In this document: in pieces, positions 46,585 through 57,806 of the stretch | How the letters are laid out: the number at the start of each line of letters is the position of its first letter | Position numbering within the stretch: position 1 is the stretch's first letter | Assembly: GCA_030710605.1 (NCBI GenBank) | Contig: CP092886.1 | Location: forward strand, 54,873,382-54,937,381 | Reading direction: 5' to 3' | From: Cordylochernes scorpioides | Taxonomy: Eukaryota > Arthropoda > Arachnida > Pseudoscorpiones > Chernetidae | DNA: 64,000 nucleotides | Notes under the pieces: generated by a model | The model's input: only the letters and a program-made list of their open reading frames with translations | Told to the model about the DNA's origin: nothing | Databases searched by the model: none | Translations under genes and position numbers: made by a program

Positions 46585-47450
46585 ATGGAAAAAGAGCAGT
46601 ATCGTTCAGTTATTCGCTTTTTACTTTTGGGCGGTAAAACATACGATTTAATAAAATCACAGCTGTCTGACGTTTATGGGAACCCTTCTCCATCCATAAC
46701 GTCAGATAAATATTGGAATAACGGATTTATAGAAGAGTTCGAACACCGGGATTCAATGAGTATCGTCCAGAACATCCAGCAGACGTGGCTACTGAGGAAA
46801 TAGTAGAAAGATCCAAGACATGATTCACTCAGATTGAGGAATGAAGGTGTGTGAAATAGAAGAGGACATAGGGGTATCAACGTGAACTGTACGTAATATT
46901 TTGTAGGAAAAGTTAGAGATGAACAGGTCAAGCCCGCGATTGGTGCCGCGATAGCTCACGGTGGACAACAAGCGGATGATACCTTCAGCTTCAAAGCAAT
47001 GTTTGGAAAATTTAAAGATATACCTAAAGGTTTTTTGCGCCGAAATGTGATTGTCGATGTTCCCTGGATTTATATTATTATACTCCGGAAACAAACAACG
47101 ATCAAAACAATGAGTTACTTCCAAAGAATCTGCTCTAAAAGAAGCGAAGATTTTCCTATCTGCTAGGAAAGTTATGGCGAAGATTCTTTGGAAATACAAC
47201 GGGAGTCATTCTCATAGATTTCTTAGAAAACGGAATAACTATCACTGGAGGCAATATTACCTCAGTTATATGAAATTAAAGAAGGCAAAGCCCCTTTCGG
47301 CGAAGAAAAAGCTTCTTTTCTCCATGACAACGCATCAGCACATTCATCCAGAGTTGTCGCAGCCTAATTACACGAATTTCTGTCACACTTCCATATTTGA
47401 TATACATGGCCTCTGTGATTTCTATTTGCTTCCAAATATGAAGATATGAC
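46585..47450 (+). pseudogene. Mariner relic B, right arm copy
   Basis: Starts MEKEQYRSVIRFLLLGGKTY; same breaks as in the left arm copy (24,280-25,145). Non-functional. Confidence 0.75.
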
Positions 47451-47486
47451 AATTGGGAAGGAATTTTGGCTCAAATGAGGAAGTTA

Positions 47487-48804
47487 CAAGGTGTGTCCAA
47501 TAAATAATGAGACCGGTCAAAAACAAATAAAAAATGAAATGATAATTTTTTTTTAAATCTATTAAAAAAATAGAAAGCTTCAGCTAAACTGCGGTATATC
47601 ACATCACGTGATTGCGCGCGCAGTCGATAATTTGTAAGCTTGTAAAAAGAACGCATTGCATATAACAACTTCTAATTTGTAATGGATAGAAAATTCTAAC
47701 AACGAATTTGTATTAAATTTTGCTACAAAATTGGGAAATCGGCTTCAGAAACTTTAGATTTGTTGAAATTGACATTTGGAAATGAAAATGTAAATAAGCC
47801 AACCACATTTAGATGGTTTTCACGATTTAAACATGGAATGGAATCGGTGAAAGATGAGAAGCGTGTTGGACGTCCAAATCTGCACAGGAACCCTGAAAAG
47901 GTGAGCCAAATTTCAAATTTGATAAAAGAAAATCCACGAATAGGGTTTCGGGACATTGAGGAAGAAACAGGGATATCAAAATCATTAGTTGAATCGATAA
48001 TTAAAGAAGACTTGCAGCTAAAGAAGAAACCTTCAAAATTTTCCCTAAAATGCTCACAATCCAACAAAAGGAGAATCGCGTTGAAATTGCCAAAAAATGC
48101 TTGAAATGGTGGAAGAAAACCCTAATTGGAAGGAAAAAGTAGTAACTGGAGACGAGACATGGGTTTACGGGTATGACCCGGAAACAAAACGCCAATCCAT
48201 GGAGTGGAAAGGAAAAGATGAAACAAGAACGAAGAAATCCCGACTTTGCAAGTCAAAAAAACAAAGTCTTATTGGTCACGTTCTTTGACATAAAGGGAAT
48301 TGTGAATTATGAATATCTAGAGGAAAGTAAACAATCAATAAGGAGTCTTATTTAAACATTATGAGACGTGTACGTGAATCAATTCGTCTGAAAAGAAGTG
48401 AAATGTGGAGTTCCAAAAATTGGATTATCCATCAAGATAATGCATCACCACACACCGCTACATCTGTACTGACTTATTTGGCTAAACACGGCATCCAAAT
48501 ACTTCAACAACCTCCCTATTCCCCGGACTAGCTCCAAATGATTTTTTTCTCTTTCCAAAACTCAAAATGGCTCTAAAAGGAAGGAGATTTGACACTAGAG
48601 AGTCCATCATAGCGGATTCGAAAAAGGTCTTGAAGAACAACCCGAAAGATGCCTTTTCTAAATGTTTTAAATCATGGGAAAAGAGATGGAAATTATATAT
48701 AGATGCGGGAGGGAACTATTTTGAAAAATACTACTAAATTTTTTTTAATCATTCTATTTTTTCTTTATTTTTGACCAGTCTCATTATTTATTGGACACAC
48801 CTTG
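47487..48804 (+). mobile_element. Mariner element A, right arm copy
   Basis: 1,318 bp between TA dinucleotides, with the same CAAGGTGTGTCCAATAAATA ends as the left copy. The transposase remains broken: TGDETWVYGYD and HQDNASPHTA lie in different frames, and SPD is followed by TAG. Confidence 0.88.
47690..48740 (+). pseudogene. Mariner A transposase pseudogene, right arm
   Basis: Order on the plus strand: LKLTFGNENVNKPTTFRW, GRPNLHRNPEKV, ETWVYGYDPETKRQS, WIIHQDNASPHTATSV, PPYSPD then stop. The continuing frame gives DFFLFPKLKMALKGRRFD-like text and ends near GGNYFEKYY. The one-base loss after SPD is shared with the left copy. Reading the C terminus here is clearer than on the left. Confidence 0.83.
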
Positions 48805-48969
48805 TATCTCTGAGTCGAAGATGGATTTTAGAGACTCGGAAATTCCTATGTTTGGAGGGCTTGGAAAAGGCCAGAGACATTGTTAGGAATGTATATACCC
48901 GAAATGGAAAACATATTGAAAAATAAATAATTTGATATTGAGGTAAAAACTTTGATTCTCTCTCTCTCT

Positions 48970-49163
48970 CTCTCTCTCTCTCCTGGATCCTGGATCTTCG
49001 CGGTGGACCTCGAGAACCACGCCATCACCATCTCCTCAGCGGCAAAGCATGCCATCTACGTTTTCTTCGTAGATCGCGAAATGCGTGGTATCGCTGGGGA
49101 CCCATTGGCGATCTTCCATCAAACTCTGCAGCGGTGGCAGAGGCGCCATGTACATAGTTGTTT
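48970..49163 (+). CDS. Exon-like open segment, right arm copy
   Basis: Same ~60-residue frame as 22,592-22,770 (WIFAVDLENHAITISSAAKH, IAGDPLAIFHQTLQRWQRR), preceded by a longer (CT)n tract. Few differences and no stop, but too short to identify. Confidence 0.25.
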
Positions 49164-49639
49164 TTTTTTATCATTTTTAAAATCATTTTTTTATTATAAC
49201 CATCATCCTCATTATAAATTTCTCATTTTCTCATAATTAGTGCGGACTGTGCACTTTACATGTATTGACAAGATGTCAATAAATTATGTGAATTGTCATT
49301 GTCTCTCTCTCTCTCTCTCTCTCTCTCCAAACATATGTACTTATTGAATCGCCTTCGTATTATTATAATGGTAATAGCGATTATACGAATTCGTTAATAT
49401 ATCCGCATCCTCGTTATTTTCCTATCATTAAATATATAAATTAGTTCGCTAATTAAACAATTTACATTGTAATAGCCTGATGTTAAACTCTATTCTTTTC
49501 TACCTACCTGTGAAATTTCCTAACAATTGATTTATTAGTTTTGATAGAAATTATGTGAATATAAATTATTCCATTTATTTATATGCAGTGTAAATACAAA
49601 ATACACATAATAGAATTTCGGAATAGGTTCTACACATAA

Positions 49640-49855
49640 AATCAATTATCTTACCAATATTTCACAGTTGGCTTAACGCCAACCTTTTTCAAGATATTAT
49701 AACATATTAATGTGTAAAGATAGAGGCTGCCTGGCCGAAGTATCTTTATTTTCAAGAAATATTACTGTGTGTTAAATATTGGTAAAATGAATGATATTTT
49801 GATCTAATATATGCCTCTTTAATTATAGATCTATTTATGGATTGTTCTATTTAAA
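49640..49855. mobile_element. MITE family A, copy 2, right arm
   Basis: Mirror of 21,905-22,120, with the CAGTTGGCTTAACGCCAACC hairpin. Confidence 0.65.
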
Positions 49856-49904
49856 AAATAAATAAAATCAATAGAAAAATGTTTTAAGAATATTTCTTGG
49901 TTTT

Positions 49905-50280
49905 TGAAAAATTGATGTAGAGCCTTTCGAAAAAGGAAGAAATGATGATAAATAATTATATATTTGACCTATTCAGATTAAACTTTGCCACAGAATGATA
50001 TCTGAAAGGAATCATTTGCACAGTTTCAGATTCCAAATGTTAAAATTAATGACAATAATTTATCTGATATTCTAGGACTGAAAATGATGAAAATAAATTT
50101 TTAAACGGAATGATATTAATATCGGATAAATTAAGGAGAATATTTGCAGTATTCCGGATCTGAAACTGTGATTCCTTACAGGATCACCTCTATTGTATGT
50201 CAAAGTTCCATCTGAATAGGTAAAATATATCGATATTTATCACACACATATAGCCATTTTCTAGATTTTTTTCGAAAAAA
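49905..50280. mobile_element. Imperfect fold-back element, right arm
   Basis: Mirror of 21,480-21,850. Confidence 0.6.
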
Positions 50281-50724
50281 GCTTTAAAACTTTAAATATT
50301 CAAAAAAGACTAAATGTTTTCAATTTATTATATGTGCATAACCTATTCCTGAAGTTTGTCCGTGTATCTTGGATTCACCCTGCATATCTGGCCTGGCCTC
50401 ACCCAGGTTTTCCCTAGTAAATGTGTGCACTGAGACTTTACCGAATGTTTTGATTATGTCACTGACACTGACTGTCACTGACAAAGGAGAATGACAGAGA
50501 GTCACTGAAACGTAGGAAATTAAATAAACAATTGGTTGATGTGTCTAGATTTTTCCAAGCCTATATATAGCTGCTGAATTATTCAAATAAGTTATCACAC
50601 ACCACAAATATTTTAAAACGGAAATGGATAATTGGTGATAAAGCTGAGCTAGCGTATATATATAAAATAATGTCTCACTTATACACTCACACGTTCAATA
50701 TAGATTTCAATATATTTGGGTGAT

Positions 50725-51180
50725 AAGAAAAAGGGTCCCCGAATCCGCTGCAGCGGCGGAGCGGGCGGGCGGACGGGCATACCTACTAATTACGTTCACC
50801 CGGGGGGATCCAAATGCCTACCTTTGGACATCAAACTCAATAATTGGAAAGGCCTGCACCTGGACTTGGATAATTTCTCGGGATGATGAATTGGGCGCGT
50901 GGAGTCTGATGAATCTTCTTGGTAAACAAGCTCCAAAGCTTCCCATCTGGATAATCCGGCAACTTATATATTCTTCCTGTTCCATTCCGGGGAACCAAAC
51001 CTCACAAAGAATAGAAACCAATTTTCTGCTACTTGTCACAGAGAAATGACACCTGTTCTTACAAAAGGTATGATCGGTAGATCTAAGTACTCCCAATCCC
51101 GAAACCAGAAGAACCGATCTGTAAAAATTGTAAAATCGGCCGGGAACATCTTTGATCACAATTAACACACATGCACATAT
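50725..51180. other. Higher-G+C block, right arm
   Basis: Mirror of 20,590-21,035. The first ~280 bp match closely; 51,000-51,130 has many differences, an abrupt change in divergence. Confidence 0.35.
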
Positions 51181-51537
51181 TTATTAAGAATATATATATT
51201 TACGCCGTAAAATTTGATATAAAAAATTATGTATACATTTAGAGAGAGAGTATATTTTCAGAACAACTTTTACAATGCTAATTTTATTTTTAAATATATA
51301 ACGCTTGCGAGTGAGCGTCGCGATCTCGAAATAACGCTCTATTGAAAAATATGTCGGTAAAAGGAATATGCTCTAAAAATTCAACTTACGAGTTCGCAAC
51401 ATGAGTTATTGGGCATTTGAGACAAATTTTGTTGTAATAAATATTAATAATAATTAATTGTTGGCAATTTTTTATACATATTATCAATATTATCTCTTCA
51501 GACTTTTTACCATGGTAATACAATGATAAAATTATTA

Positions 51538-51610
51538 AATGAGAGGGCTTGACTCATCAGTGGTGAACACTCTCAGAGGTTTCGTTAAATTAATCTCTAA
51601 GACTTTCTAC
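51538..51610 (-). repeat. Family X, right arm copy with variant stems
   Basis: On the minus strand: TTTAACGAAACCTC, GAGAGTGTTCACCA, CTGATGAGTCAAG, CCCTCTC. The outer hairpin pair has become GAGAG/CTCTC, with both sides changed relative to GGGAG/CTCCC. The stem-II-like pair has one paired change (G-C to A-T) and one mismatch. Confidence 0.65.
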
Positions 51611-51779
51611 TATTGTATTGGATTGTTTTTCCTATAGAACCTGCATTTACCATGAAGGCAGCGTAGGGACGTTTTAGGAACCTATGGACATAAGCTTATA
51701 GATCTGTACAGGTGCATACATATATTTACAAGAAATTACATCGAGCAATGTTCTTCCGCAAATATTGTTTCATTATTCT

Positions 51780-51965
51780 ATTAGAAAATTGCAATTATAA
51801 ATAAATTGCCATATTCCGATAGAATTTGTAATAATTATTTTTTGACAATGTTTCTTATGATACATATCATCAAATATTATCACATGAAACACATTGCCAT
51901 AAATAAGTATTATAAATTATATCGATAGATAACAATTAAATTCATAATTGTAATTTTCTAATAAT
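51780..51965. mobile_element. Fold-back MITE (TATTAGAAAATT ends), right arm
   Basis: Mirror of 19,384-19,567. Confidence 0.78.
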
Positions 51966-52064
51966 AAACATTAGGTTTGCACATTTAATAACATATTTAA
52001 ATTGTCGTAAAGATAGAGGTTGCCTGGCATTATAAAATAGACACTTCTGCCAGTTAGAGTTGTA

Positions 52065-52245
52065 TTTTCTCAACGTTTCAATAAAAATCTTTTGTCTTCG
52101 TTAGAAGAAATAAATACAAATAAAACATTTGGCAAAGCGGTAAAAATTGTTCTGTGGTTGCATGCTCAGAACAATTTTTAACGTCTTGCTATATTTTATT
52201 TATTTCTTCTGACAAAGATTTTTGTTGAAACGTTAAATTGCTTTG
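52065..52245. mobile_element. Fold-back MITE (CTTCTGAC arms), right arm
   Basis: Mirror of 19,095-19,290, with the same central AAAAATTGTTCTG hairpin. Confidence 0.78.
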
Positions 52246-52964
52246 TCTAATTAAGTGTTAAAAACTTGAAAACCTACAAGGATAAATATAAAAATAAACT
52301 TATTTTTCAGAAATGATTTTTTTTTTTTTGCTTTTTGTGTGAATGCATACTCACAATAGAATCTATGATGAATATATAATATGCGACGCGGTAATTCATA
52401 ATTTATTTTCAAAATGAGTCTCATCGATCAAAAATATGAACATTGAGAGTGGATTATGAATTCCACCGAGGAATCAGTAATTGATCATGTATAGCGAGAT
52501 GGCAGTCCACGCCAAACCTCCAGCGGCAACATGGCTTGGTATATTTCGCTCTGGTGATTGCAGCCTTCAACTAGATAGAGACCTGTCCCTATTTGTCGGC
52601 CATAAGAGCCTGGAAAAGCAGTTTAAGCGATTATTACAGAGAATTCATAACTCAAGTATATGATGTATTTACCGAAAGCTATCTAGAATTCACCTATATT
52701 AAACCAAAATAATGTGGAAATGATAATGTGGATGTTTCATGATCTTAACGACCTGCAATCAGCGTTCATAACCTGAGAACTTCTAACGTTTAAGAGTTAT
52801 ATTTTATAGACATATAAAAAGGCGTTTCGTAACAAGAGATACAGCCCACAATTTCGAGAAAATCGGGAGCATCACACTTAAAGAATCTACTGCTCATGTA
52901 TGGTTGGGCAAGCATCTAGTCATCATCAAGGCTTCATGTTACCGGCTCATTCAAACTGATACAA

Positions 52965-53145
52965 TAATAGATTAAACTGGCGAAACCGCTGGAAGGATTC
53001 ACCACTGATGAGCCAGGCCCCTCCCATTAGTTTTTCCATTGCAGTAAGGATGGTAGAATAAACTGGCGAAACCGCAGGGAGGGTTCACCACTGATGAGCC
53101 AGGCCCTCCCATTAATTTTTCCATTGCAGTAAGGACAGTAGAAAT
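52965..53145 (+). repeat. Family X, two direct tandem copies, right arm
   Basis: Mirror of 18,238-18,390. Unit ends run through CCATTGCAGTAAGGA. CTGGCGAAACCGC and CTGATGAGCCAG are kept in both units. Confidence 0.75.
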
Positions 53146-53989
53146 TGTTTATGCTTAAAAAGAATCATACGCGTCTATATCTATAATAGTTTCGAATTTT
53201 GATAACAGAAGGCGCGCAAATGCATCATAATACAATTTCTTGAACAAGAGATTTTGACTCATTTAGTTCACTCCATCGATATGGAACCATCCCATTTCTA
53301 TCTGATTCTTTCCTTTTATACAAGTTTCTTGCTGATCAGGAATTCAAAACAGAGATTCGCTGATGAAGGGGATCATTATTTACTACAAGGAATCTCCAAA
53401 GTTTTAAATGTGGAATAAGCATCCAACCTATTGAAATTTAAAATATGTAGGTTGATAAAAATATCCATTAATTACTTTCATTAAAAAGAGAGATATGTTC
53501 ATCGCTATGACTTATTTAAAAAGCTTTATATTTATATAGTTACGCATAGTTTCATATGTAAAGATCCTATATACCCTTGTATATTTTATATACAGTAAGC
53601 ATACTAATATAGGAAATTATTTTATTAATTTATACTTATTTAAAGACCCCATTATGAATAAATACATATTTGCATTTTTATGGAGGCTTACTGAGTTGAG
53701 AATATTTTTGCGTTGATTTATAGCAAGGAAAGGATACAAAACCCAACTAGGAGCATGTAAATCTTTCCCCTTGCATTACTCTCTCTCAAAGAATTTCCTA
53801 ATGTACTTCACATTATCGTCTTTTAATCTCCTCTCTTGATATTACTATATTTTTGCTAATTATATTTAACAACACGCTTGCAAGGAACATATATATAAAG
53901 AAATCTACTATGAAGTAATATATATTACCCCTAGTAGATTTCTATAGTATATATATATATATATTATATATGAAAAAAAAACAATAGAA

Positions 53990-54126
53990 AAATAAAGAAG
54001 GCATCTCCTGACCACGAGCACATGTGCTTTTTAATAAACGTTCAGTTTAATTTTGCTCCACTAGATGGCGCTCTGCCATCTAAAAAGCACATGTGCTCGT
54101 GGTCAGGAGATGCCTTCTTTATTTTT
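53990..54126. mobile_element. MITE family B, insertion found only in the right arm
   Basis: Perfect-looking 43-bp inverted ends (AAATAAAGAAGGCATCTCCT, GACCACGAGCACATGTGC) around TCCACTAGATGGCGCTCTG (54,057-54,075). The left arm at ~17,385 runs straight through this position within TA-rich DNA. The perfect arms and the empty site in the other arm indicate recent insertion. Confidence 0.85.
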
Positions 54127-55821
54127 AATATATATATATATAGTAGAATTATATATAATTTATATGAAAGATAGTTGGTATTAGAGAAGGAGAAATGATA
54201 ATTAAAAATAAATTATAAAAATATTCCTTTTAAGGTATCAAAAAGGTTTTGTATTTTAAGTAACAACATAGGGTTATAACAAGTTCACGCTGTAGCATCG
54301 GCAGTTACGCGTCATAGAAGCAGAACATAGAGGGAAACAAGAATTGAAGGTATTAGGATAAGAAAAAGAGCAAAGACAGAAACATGTTAACCTTTTATCA
54401 AACTTTTAAAGGTAAAAAGAAAGAAAATTTAAATTTTTTAAAAGTTTTTTATCAAATTTAATGTTTTTTTTTTGTGTGTTAATAACACTTTTAAAAGTGT
54501 TTATATTTTTTGTGCAAATAGGAGTCAAATTTGTTTGTTTTGTGTTAATGGAAACCACAATGGTTCAACCAGGATGGAAAGAGATTGGTACCGAGCCAGG
54601 TCTTATCAAAAGTAAAACCAGCGAGAGTTTCGGCCTTGCTACTTATATATATATATATTGCCACGTGGAAAATTAGGGAAGACCAACTTCGGGATGAGAC
54701 AGCAATTTATTTAAGGCAAGAACAAACTACGAGTGATAAACAAAAGATAAGCAAAGAGGGAAGTGTACAGAGTAGCAAAATATGAACATAAAAATGATAC
54801 TCTGCTGATAAAATAATAAATACATTGTTACAATATATATAATCGAGCTCGCTTTCCCAGATCTGTTACTAGACTCTAGGAAGCTCTGCATTTCGGAGAT
54901 TTACTCAGTCAAATCATTTTTGTAAAATAAAACCTGTTTACGGAATGAGGAAATTGATATTTTGATACACTACCGCTCCATTTTAATATAAAGAATTCTT
55001 CAAAGGAAATAACAATTCGTTCCTGAAGATTTCATCAACTAATGGTTTGAAATCTTCTCTACATAATAGTTCTTGGGGGTTTTCTTAGTAACAGTTCTTC
55101 TCCTGATCTCTCCTCCGCCACTACTATTGTTGATGGACACGATAGTGAACGTAGGTTTGGGACAGAATATAACCGGATAGTACGTAGTTTGACATTATTC
55201 CGAGAATGACATTATGACACTGACCAAAATGACAGAAATTCTGAATTGTTGAGAGCTTCGATCTTCTAGAACAGTCGTTCCCAATAATAAGCGACGACAC
55301 TAGTCAAATTGGAATATATTTAGGTGGAATATAAGAGAGAAATGAACGCTGAAGTGTAATTTGAGCTAAATTTAGGCATGTATATTTGCTAGCTTATATT
55401 TCGAATTGATTGTAGTTTTATATCTCTCTATCACCGATTACAAACCCGAGTAGCTCTCGAGACATACTTGGATGTCACCTTGTCTCTCCTCTTAGGAAGC
55501 CCTAGTCTAGGAGCTTCACGCAGCAATGCGACGCTTCAGACTTCCGTCGCCACTGATTGCTTTGTTTATCTGCATCTTGCGAGGCAGATCTAGAAATATC
55601 TAAGCATCAGTTTGTTTCTTGGTCTTAGTTTTAATACATTTGCTTGAAAAACTATGAACAACGAAATAAAAGAGCAACTCATACAAGTACCATTTTGTGT
55701 GATTATGAAAATATCAAAAAAAAAATAAAGATAATCATCACAATCACACAACTTCTACTATAATATACGCCTTAAATTGGTTTATATGCATTCGTATTAG
55801 TGGTAGGCGTCCAGCTTACTC

Positions 55822-55880
55822 GCTCGCTGATTGGTTTTCTAATATCACCTAACCTCAATCAGCCAATCAGCGTTGAGTTC
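55822..55880. promoter_or_regulatory. Inverted CCAAT motif cluster, right arm
   Basis: Mirror of 15,602-15,660: CGCTCGCTGATTGG and AATCAGCCAATCAGCG retained, one base run changed between them. Confidence 0.3.
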
Positions 55881-56453
55881 ATTAGCCCATTAGCCTGTAT
55901 TTATTAATTAATTTTTTTTAGTTCAGTAGTTGCATCAAACAACACAAAGTTCTATATTAAAATCGATTTCCGGAATTTATATATTCTGGTAATATTTACA
56001 TTTTTAAACCATTTTTTCAGCAATTTAAAAAGTATATATATTTCATAGTAGTATTTATGAATTATTTTGATATTGTGTTTATTTATTTCTTGTATTATAT
56101 AGGGATCTGACGCTAGAGCTCTTTATTCTGGTTTAGTAAATTTTAGCAATGTAAGAATAACTCGATTTTATTACTTCAAGACACACTATTTATTTTTGAT
56201 TATTTATATTGTCGTCGCATGAATGTGACGGACTAATGTTCTACTATAAATATATTTGTCGTATCACGTCTGATTCCAGCAATCTCAGCCGCAAAATGTA
56301 CTTAGAAATGGATAGTTACAAACAATTGTTTTATCATCTAAAATCACATTAATATTTTTTGATAATTCTCTATGACGCATTCAGAAATATCATTTTGATA
56401 TTTTAATATAATTATCAGAACTATAAAGAGATTAAAATTTAATTCGATAAAAA

Positions 56454-56530
56454 CAGTCGGTGGACGAGTAGGTAACACCCTCGATTCCCGACAGCCATGA
56501 ACCGGGATCGAATCCCGCGTTAACATTTTG
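56454..56530 (+). repeat. SINE-2 head relic, right arm
   Basis: Mirror of 14,956-15,031: GTCGGTGGACGAGTAGG and B box GGGATCGAATCCC. Confidence 0.65.
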
Positions 56531-56892
56531 TTTAATATGTGAATAACCATCATATGTTATTTATTGTTGCACATATTATAAACTAGGCTGCTCTTTTTAA
56601 GCGGTACCTAATAAAGTGATTTTGGAACAAGAATTTAATTCGGGTAAAAAATGAGAGCACTTTCACAAAAAAGGCATCCATTTAAAACGATAGAGCTTAG
56701 ATATGAAAATACACCTAAAGTATTTGATACCTATTCAGCTAATTAATATAATTATCATAGCTATATATGAGAGCATAAGGAGTTGAGGTACCTATGAAAG
56801 CTAATATATAAATTTCACCTCCCTTCGTCCTTAGGTTTCTTATTATACAGGGACGAAAAAGATGATTATTGTTAGATAATATAATTACCAAA

Positions 56893-57000
56893 CAAGGATC
56901 AATGAGCCAAGGCTATAAAAAAAAAAACTCAGGGTAAAGTGTTTCTTTTAAAACAACAGAGATTTACCCTAAAGTAATAGCGATTGTCTAGTGATCCTTG
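56893..57000. mobile_element. Small hairpin MITE, CAAGGATCA ends, right arm
   Basis: Mirror of 14,484-14,587. Confidence 0.6.
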
Positions 57001-57057
57001 TTATGTAGTTATGACCCCTACATGGGTAGTTATCACCCTTTATATACAACTAGACGA

Positions 57058-57082
57058 ATGGCCCGGGCAACGCCCGGGTTTT
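57058..57082 (-). terminator. Helitron 3' terminal hairpin
   Basis: CCCGGGCGTTGCCCGGG (on the minus strand), seven-base-pair stem and three-base loop, next to the CTAG end. In Helitrons this hairpin signals the end of the transposed strand. Confidence 0.88.
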
Positions 57083-57501
57083 ACCCGAGTGCGTATATAT
57101 TTTAAAAACGTTTTAATTCGAATACTATTCGTTACAATTATAAATTGGCGCCATGGATGTCACTCTTGTGAAACGTCCCGTTCCAAACTGTGTGTTTTTA
57201 AAATACACTACATATTTTATTCTTATAAAGATTATCGATTAAAGGTACTTATATATATTTAAAGGTTCTCATAAAGGTTACCGATTTAAAAGTTTATTTT
57301 ATTTTATTTAAAGAAACATATTTTCATTTAAGTATTCTTATTTATTTTAAAAGATTAAGTAATTGTGCAAAACGATAATTGCCTTAAAAAAATTGCCTTA
57401 AAAAAAAAAAGAAACATTCGCGGTGATTTTGTCTTGCATTCGTTTATACAATTATTATATATATTGGCATCATATATTAACTTTATGAACGGAAAAATAT
57501 G

Positions 57502-57573
57502 TCCAGGGTAGCCTAGTGGTCATGGCATCTGCCCGGTAAGCGGAAGGTCGTGGGTTCGATTCCCATCCCTTGA
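57502..57573 (+). repeat. tRNA-like module inside the Helitron
   Basis: 72 nt fold as a cloverleaf: acceptor TCCAGGG/CCCTTGA (one mismatch), D arm GCC/GGC, anticodon arm TCTGC-CCGGTAA-GCGGA, T arm GTGGG-TTCGATT-CCCAT. The A box TAGCCTAGTGG and B box GGTTCGATTCC match the consensus, and a T run follows (57,577). The anticodon reads GGT (Thr-type), but position 33 is C instead of the near-universal U and the acceptor has a mismatch. It is therefore more likely a SINE or tRNA pseudogene than a working tRNA. It is oriented opposite to the Helitron. Confidence 0.75.
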
Positions 57574-57598
57574 CACTTTTTTTATTTTATCCATTCTG

Positions 57599-57668
57599 AC
57601 CAAAATCTATCCGTGAACTTCACACAGTGAACTTCACACAGACAGAATAAGGCAATTATATAAGTAGA
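57599..57668 (-). repeat. Internal copy of the Helitron 5' end
   Basis: The terminal ~58 bp of the element (57,749-57,806: CCAAAATCTATCCGTGAAC, TTCACACAGACAGAATAAGG, then AAGTAGA) recur at 57,599-57,668. The internal copy has a 14-bp TGAACTTCACACAG duplication. The element thus has two nested 5' termini in tandem. Confidence 0.85.
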
Positions 57669-57806
57669 TATATATAAGTATAATAATAATTATTATTATT
57701 ATTATCATCAGATAATGATAATGATCATAATGATGATGCGCGCGTTGATGACCAAAATCTATCCGTGAACTTCACACAGACAGAATAAGGCAAATATATA
57801 AGTAGA

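Larger units (their letters stand above)
57050..57806 (-). mobile_element. Non-autonomous Helitron, present only in the right arm
   Basis: Aligning the arms gives a 757-bp insertion between A and T of the empty site (left arm: TATACAA|TTATATT in this orientation). Read on the minus strand it starts TCTACTTATATA and ends CTAG. A 17-nt hairpin (CCCGGGC GTT GCCCGGG) lies 8 nt before the CTAG end. The 5'-TC, 3' hairpin, CTRR end, A/T target and lack of target duplication are the defining marks of Helitrons. There is no Rep/helicase frame, so it needs helper protein from elsewhere. It carries a tRNA-like module and an internal second copy of its own 5' end. Confidence 0.93.

Noticed and set aside
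57502-57573. Functional tRNA-Thr gene
   Set aside because: Cloverleaf is good, but U33 is replaced by C, the acceptor has a mismatch and it lies within a Helitron; more likely a tRNA pseudogene or SINE head.
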